NCBI GenBank assembly: GCA_949840775.1
Contig: CATKXO010000002.1
Coordinates: 1-64,000, forward strand
Length of the DNA stretch: 64,000 bases
Origin: an uncultured bacterium
GTDB lineage: Bacteria > Bacillota > Clostridia > Oscillospirales > Oscillospiraceae
Direction: 5' to 3'
Part shown: piece by piece, positions 59,506 to 64,000 of the stretch
Layout: the number at the start of each line of letters is the position of its first letter
How positions within the stretch are numbered: position 1 is the stretch's first letter
Program-made: the position numbers and the translations under genes
The notes under the pieces: model-generated
Seen by the model: only the letters and a program-made list of their open reading frames with translations
Databases searched by the model: none
What the model was told of the DNA's origin: nothing

Positions 59506-60813
59506 ATGGACAAAGTCATCGTCATTGGCGCGGGCCTGGCGGGGAGTGAGGCGGCCTGGCAGCTGGCCCAACGGGGCATCCCCGTGGAGCTGCGGGAGAT
59601 GAAACCGGGAAAAATGACCCCCGCCCACCACAGCGGGCACTTTGGGGAGCTGGTGTGCTCCAACTCCCTGCGGTCCGACCAGCTGGAGAACGCGGTGGGC
59701 CTGCTGAAAGAGGAGCTGCGCCGGTGCGGTTCTCTCATCATGTCCTGCGCCGACGAGCACCGGGTGGAGGCGGGGGGCGCGTTGGCGGTGGACCGCCACG
59801 CCTTCGCCGCCGCCGTCACGGAAAAAATAAAAACCCACCCCAACATTACCGTGGTGGAGGGGGAGGTCACGGAAATTCCCCCGGAGGGGAACGTGATGAT
59901 TGCCACCGGGCCGCTGACCAGCGAGGCCCTGTCGGAGAAAATCGGCGCGCTCTTTCCCGGCAGCAAATACCTGAACTTCTTCGACGCCGCCGCCCCCCTG
60001 GTCACATTCGAGAGCATCGACATGTCCAGCGCCTGGTTTGCCTCCCGGTATGACCGGGGGACCCCGGACTACATCAACTGCCCCCTCACACGGGAGGAGT
60101 ACGACGCCTTCTGGACCGAGTTGACCCGGGCTCAGGAGGCGGAGGTCCACGGCTTTGAGGACGCCGGGGTGTTTGAGGGCTGTATGCCGGTGGAGGTGAT
60201 GGCCCGCCGGGGGCGGGATACCCTGTGCTACGGCCCCCTCAAGCCGGTGGGGCTGAAGGACCCCAAAACGGGCAAGGAGCCCTTCGCCGTGGTGCAGCTG
60301 CGCAAGGACAACGCCCAGGGGTCCGTCTACAACATGGTCGGCTTTCAGACCCACCTGAAATTTCCGGAGCAGAAGCGGGTCTTCTCCATGATCCCCGCCC
60401 TCCGTAACGCCGAGTACGTCCGGTACGGGGTGATGCACCGGAACACCTTTTTGGACTCCCCCCGGCTGCTGGACCGGTATTTCCGGGTGCGGGGGCAGGA
60501 GCGGCTGATGTTCGCCGGGCAGATTACCGGGGTGGAGGGCTATGTGGAATCCACCGCCTCCGGGTGTCTGGCGGCGGTGGAGCTGGCCCGGCGGCTGGAG
60601 GGGAAAGCCCCTGCCAATTTCCCCCAGGAGACCGCCATGGGCGCCTTGGCCCTTTACATCAGTGACCAAAGTGTGGTAAACTTTCAACCGATGAATGTGA
60701 ATTTCGGCCTGATTCCTCAGCTGGGCTACCGGGTGAAGGGCAAGCGGAACAAGAACGCCGAGATATCCCGCCGAGCCCTGGAGGCCCTGGCCAAGCTGGA
60801 TTTGGATGTGTAG
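59506..60813 (+). CDS. trmFO: Methylenetetrahydrofolate--tRNA-(uracil-5-)-methyltransferase
   Basis: 435 residues from ATG 59506 behind AAAGGAGGAAAC. FAD-binding VIVIGAGLAGSEAAWQLAQRG; the segments VCSNSLRSDQLENAVGLLKEE, CADEHRVEAGGALAVDR and FAGQITGVEGYVES are diagnostic (GidA-small family). It makes m5U54 in tRNA using folate. It follows dprA-topA, a usual Firmicute order. Its TAG stop (60811-60813) is part of a 50-bp palindromic repeat. Confidence 0.97.
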   Translation: MDKVIVIGAGLAGSEAAWQLAQRGIPVELREMKPGKMTPAHHSGHFGELVCSNSLRSDQLENAVGLLKEELRRCGSLIMSCADEHRVEAGGALAVDRHAFAAAVTEKIKTHPNITVVEGEVTEIPPEGNVMIATGPLTSEALSEKIGALFPGSKYLNFFDAAAPLVTFESIDMSSAWFASRYDRGTPDYINCPLTREEYDAFWTELTRAQEAEVHGFEDAGVFEGCMPVEVMARRGRDTLCYGPLKPVGLKDPKTGKEPFAVVQLRKDNAQGSVYNMVGFQTHLKFPEQKRVFSMIPALRNAEYVRYGVMHRNTFLDSPRLLDRYFRVRGQERLMFAGQITGVEGYVESTASGCLAAVELARRLEGKAPANFPQETAMGALALYISDQSVVNFQPMNVNFGLIPQLGYRVKGKRNKNAEISRRALEALAKLDLDV

Positions 60814-60858
60814 GGGCGGACATTGTCCGCCCGCGGGCGCGCAATGCGCGCCCCTACA
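60809..60858. repeat. 50-bp palindromic repeat (TGTAGGGG family) spanning two stop codons
   Basis: Starts TGTAGGGGCGGACATTGTCC and ends GCGCGCCCCTACA. Contains hairpins GGCGGACATTGTCCGCC and GGGCGCGCAATGCGCGCCC. It supplies TAG for trmFO (60811) and, on the other strand, TAG for the small gene (60854-60856). Confidence 0.9.
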
Positions 60859-61078
60859 GGGTCGCCCACTCCCGAAGCCTCAACCCCAGCCTGAGCCCGT
60901 GGGCGAAGGAGATGAGGTTTGCGGTCTCCAGCAGATCGAAGACCGGCCTGGGCAGGTCGCCGCCGGGGAAGAGGGACAGGCTCTGACGGAGCAGGTCTTC
61001 ATATTCTGGGGAATCCTCAAAGACCAGGCGGCCCCGCTCCTGTTCGTCGTAGAAAAATTCTTGCAGTTGTTTGTCCAT
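60854..61078 (-). CDS. Small acidic helical protein divergent from an Xre gene
   Basis: 74 residues from ATG 61078 behind AGGTGGTGCTACAT. Sequence MDKQLQEFFYDEQERGRLVF.. is acidic and helical and shares length, an LYD/FYD start and an EY pair with the protein at 49823; possibly DUF6809-related. It has a good promoter and is divergent from an Xre regulator, as at the other locus. Its stop codon lies inside a 50-bp repeat. Function unknown. Confidence 0.6.
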   Translation of the reverse strand: MDKQLQEFFYDEQERGRLVFEDSPEYEDLLRQSLSLFPGGDLPRPVFDLLETANLISFAHGLRLGLRLREWATL

Positions 61079-61107
61079 ATGTAGCACCACCTATATGATA
61101 TGGGTTT

Positions 61108-61136
61108 ATATTATAATAAATTCGTATAAAAGTCAA
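61108..61136 (-). promoter_or_regulatory. Promoter of the small divergent gene
   Basis: Minus strand TTGACT (61131-61136), 17 bases, TAATAT (61108-61113), in a very AT-rich 68-base divergent region that also holds TATAAT on the plus strand (61112-61117). Confidence 0.7.
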
Positions 61137-61146
61137 GGGGGTATTT

Positions 61147-61377
61147 ATGCTTCATAGAGATATTTTTTGTATCCGTCTAAAAAAATTGAGAAAAGAACGA
61201 GGCGAACAGCAGGTAGATTTGGCGGCTGCGATTGGAATAGCACAGACACAAATCAGCGCAATTGAAAACGGGAAGCAAGGCACCTCCTTTGATAAGCTGG
61301 CCGCCATCTGTCAGCACTACAACGTATCCGCCGATTATCTCCTGGGTCTGATTGACGAACCCAGGCCGCTGATGTAG
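61147..61377 (+). CDS. Small Xre-family regulator
   Basis: 76 residues, ATG 61147 behind AAGGGGGTATTT. One HTH_3 domain (LKKLRKERGEQQVDLAAAIGIAQTQISAIENGKQG) and the tail HYNVSADYLLGLIDEP. It is the counterpart of the 49511 regulator. Together with the divergent small gene it forms a compact two-gene module. Its TAG stop comes from a second 50-bp repeat. Confidence 0.88.
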   Translation: MLHRDIFCIRLKKLRKERGEQQVDLAAAIGIAQTQISAIENGKQGTSFDKLAAICQHYNVSADYLLGLIDEPRPLM

Positions 61378-61466
61378 GGGCGGACATTGTCCGCCCGCGG
61401 GCGCGCACTGCGCGCCCCTACAGCGCACTCAAGGAGACTGTGTAGGGGCGGCCTGTGGCCGCCCGT
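61373..61466. repeat. Two TGTAGGGG-family repeats before plsX
   Basis: 61373-61422 is a 50-bp unit, differing from the 60809 copy by one base in GCGCACTGCGC. 61441-61466 is a shorter hairpin TGTAGGGGCGGCCTGTGGCCGCC. Confidence 0.9.
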
Positions 61467-61502
61467 CAAACCGACCGCCGCAAAACAGAAAAGAGGGAAA
61501 CA

Positions 61503-62543
61503 ATGAAAATCATCGTAGACGCTATGGGCGGGGACAACGCGCCCCAGGCCCCGGTCATGGGGGCCATCCAGGCCAACAGAGAGGACGGGGTGGACATCGT
61601 CCTGGTGGGCAGGAGCGAAGAGATTCTGAAGGTCCTGGCCGACAACGGCATCAGCGACCTGCCCTCCGGGGTGGAAGTGGCTTACGCCAGTGAGGTGGTG
61701 GAGATGTGCGACGACCCGGCCACCGCCTTCCGCAAAAAGAAGGACTCCTCCCTCACCGTGGGGCTGACCCTGCTGAAAAACGGGGAGGGGGACGCGTTCA
61801 TCTCCGCCGGCTCCACCGGGGCCCTGCTGTCCGGAGCCACCCTGGTAACCAAGCGCATCAAGGGCATCCGCCGGGCGGCCCTGGCCCCCGTGGTCCCCAC
61901 GGGAAACGGCGGGGCGGTCCTGATCGACTGCGGCGCTAACGCCGAGTGTCCCCCGGAGTACCTGCTCCAGTTCGCCTACATGGGCTCCTACTACGCCGAG
62001 AAGGTGCTGGGCAGGCCCAATCCCAAGGTGGGCCTGCTGAACATCGGCGCGGAGCCCTCCAAGGGCACCGCCCTCCAGACCACCGTCTACCCCATGCTGG
62101 AGGCCGCCAAGGACGCCGGGCGCATCAACTTTGTGGGCAACGTGGAGGCCCGTGAGGCGGTGGAGGGGGCGGTGGATGTCATCGTTTCCGACGGCTACTC
62201 CGGGAACATCTTTCTGAAAACCATGGAGGGCACCGGGCTCTTCCTGGCCCGGCAGATGAAAAAGATGTTTACCGAGGGCCTGACCACCAAACTGGCCGCC
62301 CTGCTGGTGTCTGACGGGATCAAGGCCCTGAAAAAGACCATGGACTCCAGTGAGGTGGGGGGCACCGCCCTGCTGGGCATCTCCAAGCCGGTTATCAAGG
62401 CCCACGGTTCCTCCGATGCCAAGGCCATCCGAAACGCCATCGGCAAGGCCAAGGAGTACATCGCCTCCAACATCATCCAGGACATCACCGACAACATCGA
62501 CCTCATGCGCCTGGATGCCCCGGCGGCCTCTGAGAAAGAATAA
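61503..62543 (+). CDS. plsX: Phosphate acyltransferase PlsX
   Basis: 346 residues from ATG 61503. Start KIIVDAMGGDNAPQAPV; FISAGSTGALLSGATL, LIDCGANAECPPEYLLQFA and GIGAEPSKG-like LLNIGAEPSKGT; C-terminal LLGISKPVIKAHGSSDAKAIRNAI. It forms acyl-phosphate from acyl-ACP for phospholipid synthesis. Usually followed by acpP or fab genes; here a terminator and a toxin-antitoxin locus follow. Confidence 0.96.
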   Translation: MKIIVDAMGGDNAPQAPVMGAIQANREDGVDIVLVGRSEEILKVLADNGISDLPSGVEVAYASEVVEMCDDPATAFRKKKDSSLTVGLTLLKNGEGDAFISAGSTGALLSGATLVTKRIKGIRRAALAPVVPTGNGGAVLIDCGANAECPPEYLLQFAYMGSYYAEKVLGRPNPKVGLLNIGAEPSKGTALQTTVYPMLEAAKDAGRINFVGNVEAREAVEGAVDVIVSDGYSGNIFLKTMEGTGLFLARQMKKMFTEGLTTKLAALLVSDGIKALKKTMDSSEVGGTALLGISKPVIKAHGSSDAKAIRNAIGKAKEYIASNIIQDITDNIDLMRLDAPAASEKE

Positions 62544-62546
62544 GCG

Positions 62547-62580
62547 CAGCCGCCTCCCCAGTCAGGGAGGCGGCTGTTTT
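62547..62580 (+). terminator. plsX terminator
   Basis: A perfect 12-bp stem CAGCCGCCTCCC / GGGAGGCGGCTG, loop CAGTCA, then TTTT. Confidence 0.92.
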
Positions 62581-62585
62581 ACAGG

Positions 62586-62614
62586 TTGTATGTTTTGTCG
62601 AAATATGGTAGAAT
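62586..62614 (+). promoter_or_regulatory. Promoter of toxin-like peptide 2
   Basis: TTGTAT (62586-62591), 17 bases, TAGAAT (62609-62614) with an extended TGG. Predicted start 62621. Confidence 0.75.
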
Positions 62615-62620
62615 AACTGT

Positions 62621-62661
62621 GCTGTCCCACCCCATACCGACAGCGGAAGGGGGTGAGAACT
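62621..62661 (+). promoter_or_regulatory. Toxin 2 leader with masked ribosome site
   Basis: The 5' end can form GCTGTC/GACAGC (62621-62626 with 62639-62644). The loop sequence CACCCC (62628-62633) pairs with GGGGTG (62650-62655), which overlaps the Shine-Dalgarno. Both stems together would be an H-type pseudoknot; either alone would reduce translation. Confidence 0.5.
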
Positions 62662-62748
62662 GTGGAGCACATATTCAATCTTTTCGTGTCGGTTCTGGCA
62701 AACGTGGCGGCCCACTTCGTTTGCAAATGGTTTGACCGGCGCCGGTAA
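62662..62748 (+). CDS. 28-residue Fst-like membrane peptide (candidate type I toxin)
   Basis: GTG start after AAGGGGGTGAGAACT. Peptide MEHIFNLFVSVLANVAAHFV plus CKWFDRRR: a hydrophobic helix ending in an aromatic and charged WFDRRR tail, like the WLDxR end of Fst/Ldr-type toxins. A convergent antisense RNA, a shared bidirectional terminator and two direct repeats covering the start region reproduce the layout of the Enterococcus par locus. Expected target is the cell membrane. Peptide similarity is by pattern only because such peptides are too short for strong homology. Confidence 0.78.
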   Translation: MEHIFNLFVSVLANVAAHFVCKWFDRRR

Positions 62749-62767
62749 GGGACAGTGAGCCTGGGGA

Positions 62768-62850
62768 TAAAAGGACCCCTGGAGAACGGCCATTCTCCAG
62801 GGGTCCGCCCCTTTTGTGAGAACTGTGGATGTCTCATCAATCTTTTAGCA
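62768..62850 (-). ncRNA. Candidate antisense antitoxin RNA 2
   Basis: About 83 bases from a predicted start at 62850 to the U-run after the shared hairpin. It carries complements of DRb then DRa at its 5' half and the terminator stem at its 3' half, the same order as par RNA II. Confidence 0.75.
62773..62806. terminator. Shared bidirectional terminator of the toxin-antitoxin locus
   Basis: A perfect 14-bp stem GGACCCCTGGAGAA / TTCTCCAGGGGTCC with a 6-base loop. TTTTAT follows on the minus strand; GCCCCTTTTG follows on the plus strand. Confidence 0.92.
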
Positions 62851-62856
62851 GTTCTC

Positions 62857-62885
62857 ATTATAGCACAGAGTTCCGACAGATGCAA
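62857..62885 (-). promoter_or_regulatory. Antisense RNA 2 promoter
   Basis: Minus strand TTGCAT (62880-62885), 17 bases, consensus TATAAT (62857-62862). Confidence 0.82.
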
Positions 62886-62898
62886 GAGGAAAATCAGG

Positions 62899-63255
62899 TC
62901 AGGTTTTGGGCTTGGGCTTGCAGACCAGGGCCACCAGAAAGCCGAAGAAGATGGCCGCCGTGATGCCGCCTGCGGCGGCGGTAGAACCGCCGGTGAGGGC
63001 GCCGATCAGCCCGTCCTGGCCCACGGCCTTCTTGACTCCCTTGGCCAGCAGGTGGCCGAAGCCGGTGAGGGGCACCGTGGCCCCCGCGCCCCCCCAGTCC
63101 ACCAGGTACTGGTACACCCCCACGCCGCTGAGGATTACCCCGGCGGTGACGTAGCTCACCAGTATCTTGGCCGGGGTGAGGGGGGTCTTGTCGATGAGGA
63201 CCTGGCCGATGACGCACAAAATGCCGCCGCAGAGAAACGCTTTTAGATATTCCAT
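62899..63255 (-). CDS. spoVAE: Stage V sporulation protein AE
   Basis: 118 residues from ATG 63255 (an upstream GC-rich extension is rejected). Four membrane segments; YLKAFLCGGILCVIGQVLIDKTPLTPAKILV and the middle GAGATVPLTGFGHLLAKGVK are typical of SpoVAE. Part of the inner-membrane channel that moves dipicolinic acid into and out of spores. spoVAD lies directly upstream in the same direction; spoVAC is presumably beyond the window edge. Confidence 0.93.
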   Translation of the reverse strand: MEYLKAFLCGGILCVIGQVLIDKTPLTPAKILVSYVTAGVILSGVGVYQYLVDWGGAGATVPLTGFGHLLAKGVKKAVGQDGLIGALTGGSTAAAGGITAAIFFGFLVALVCKPKPKT

Positions 63256-63271
63256 GGCTGATACAACCTTT

Positions 63272-63302
63272 CCCACGGGCCGCCGAGGGCGGCGGCCCCT
63301 AC
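63272..63302. repeat. Intergenic palindrome (CCCAC / GGGCCGCCG family)
   Basis: Hairpin GGGCCGCCG-AGGG-CGGCGGCCC ending CCTAC, between spoVAD and spoVAE. It overlaps the last codon of spoVAD. Confidence 0.75.
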
Positions 63303-64000
63303 GATTTCGCCGTTGAGATGGCGATGGCGTGGCAGATGCCGGGGATGCTCTCCCCCTGGAAGGCGGAGGTGGGGGAGTGGAGGGCCCCGGTGGGGCAGAA
63401 GAGGACATTTTTCCACTTGCCCGCCTTCATGTTGTTCAGGATATGCCCGGTGAGCACCGAGGCGCAGCAGCCGCAGCCTGACCCGCCGCAGTGGACATCC
63501 TGATTTTTGATATCGAATATCATCGCCCCGCAGTCGGCGTGGTTGTTGATCTGGATGCCGTCCTTCTTCAGCAGCTCAAGAAGCAATTCGCTGCCCAGCA
63601 ACCCCAGGTCGCCGGTGACGATCAGGTCGTAGCTGCTGGGGGAGCGGCCGGTGTCGTTAAAATGGGCGGTGATGGTGGCGTGGGCGGCGGGGGCCATGGC
63701 CGCCCCCATGTTGTTGGTGTCGGTGATCCCCTTGTCCACAATCTTGCCCACGGTGACGTGGGTGATATAGGGCCCCGGCCCCTCCCGGGCCAGGACCGCC
63801 GCCCCGGCGGCGGTGGCCGTCCACTGAGCGGTGGGGGTGCGCTGGCCGCCGTACTCCAGGGGGGTGCGGTACTGCCGCTCCGCCGAGCAGAAGTGGGAGG
63901 AGGCCGTCACCGCCGCCCACTCCCCGAAGCCGCCGTCCAGGGTCATGGAGGCCAGGGCCAACCCCTCTCCCATGGTGGAACAGGCCCCGTACAGCCCGAA
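63299..64000 (-). CDS. spoVAD: Stage V sporulation protein AD (5' end missing)
   Basis: The frame is open to the last base, giving about 233 residues of a protein of about 340. It is a thiolase-like fold: FGLYGACSTMGEGLALA with the Cys of the fold, FCSAERQYRTPLEYGGQRTPTAQWT, and the C-terminal CGGSGCGCCASVLTGHIL. SpoVAD is the soluble component that binds dipicolinic acid on the SpoVA channel. Continues beyond the window on the minus strand, with spoVAE downstream. Confidence 0.95.
   Translation of the reverse strand, partial: FGLYGACSTMGEGLALASMTLDGGFGEWAAVTASSHFCSAERQYRTPLEYGGQRTPTAQWTATAAGAAVLAREGPGPYITHVTVGKIVDKGITDTNNMGAAMAPAAHATITAHFNDTGRSPSSYDLIVTGDLGLLGSELLLELLKKDGIQINNHADCGAMIFDIKNQDVHCGGSGCGCCASVLTGHILNNMKAGKWKNVLFCPTGALHSPTSAFQGESIPGICHAIAISTAKS

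Larger units (their letters stand above)
62653..62846. repeat. Direct repeats DRa and DRb shared by toxin mRNA and antisense RNA
   Basis: DRa: GTGAGAACTGTGGA at 62653-62666 and 62816-62829. DRb: TCAATCTTTT at 62675-62684 and 62837-62846. The gaps between DRa and DRb are eight and seven bases. Because the second set is transcribed from the opposite strand, the antisense RNA is perfectly complementary to the toxin start codon region and a second patch downstream. Confidence 0.85.

Noticed and set aside
60809..61466. Repeats near 60.8-61.5 kb as a CRISPR array
   Set aside because: Only three units, each internally palindromic, separated by genes rather than by uniform spacers; no cas genes nearby.
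1..64000. tRNA, rRNA, prophage or insertion-sequence genes
   Set aside because: None was recognised on either strand; the Xre genes lack adjoining integrase, terminase or capsid genes.

Overview
The window is high-GC DNA from a low-copy-repeat, spore-forming anaerobic Firmicute. The gene content (spoVAD/spoVAE, a SpoIID-like protein, NrdR, meso-DAP-type cell-wall genes, type I glutamine synthetase, NhaC antiporters, paired hydantoin genes) and the many GC-rich intergenic palindromes suggest the Clostridia, most likely the Oscillospiraceae (Flavonifractor / Intestinimonas / Lawsonibacter-like). The genus is inference. No rRNA, tRNA, CRISPR array, prophage or transposase gene was seen.

Layout. 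(1) 1-7200: an aspartate/cysteine block: the 3' part of a cysteine-desulfidase-like gene, an aspartate aminotransferase, asd, aspartokinase, an unknown gene, then after a promoter and a structured leader an ATC-hydrolase-family protein and an NhaC antiporter. (2) 7385-16765: a LuxR-type regulator followed by a long operon with a near-complete hydantoin pathway (hydantoinase, hydantoin racemase, N-carbamoyl-amino-acid amidohydrolase), an aminotransferase, a second NhaC antiporter, an amidohydrolase and a small membrane protein with Mpv17-like features. (3) 16848-34587: a MATE exporter, a collagen-like protein next to a TPR glycosyltransferase, nrdR, an HTH/membrane protein, a radical-SAM/DNA-metabolism pair behind a LexA-like box, a candidate type I toxin-antitoxin locus, an NSS transporter, two CobW-type GTPases (one His-rich), an SLH-anchored S41 protease, purA, a SpoIID/peptidoglycan-binding trio and a family-4 uracil-DNA glycosylase. 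(4) 34928-48470: the division and cell-wall cluster mraZ-rsmH-ftsL-ftsI-murE-mraY-ftsW-murG-murA-ftsQ-ftsZ, without murF, murD, murC or ftsA. (5) 48470-64000: lrgB/lrgA behind an Xre regulator, lysA, glnA, dapF, a TrmH-family methyltransferase, an MFS transporter, dprA, topA, trmFO, a second Xre/small-protein pair, plsX, a second and very clear type I toxin-antitoxin locus of the Fst/par architecture, and spoVAE plus partial spoVAD.

The most interesting signals lie outside conventional genes. At 62586-62885 a 28-residue membrane peptide gene faces a convergent antisense RNA promoter. The two transcripts share a 14-bp bidirectional terminator, and two direct repeats make the antisense RNA complementary to the toxin start region. 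At 24217-24500 a 25-residue holin-like peptide has its Shine-Dalgarno locked in a GNRA-loop hairpin and faces a consensus antisense promoter. Intergenic regions carry a family of palindromic repeats. One copy is flanked by a 13-bp direct repeat, and another supplies the stop codons of both convergent neighbours.
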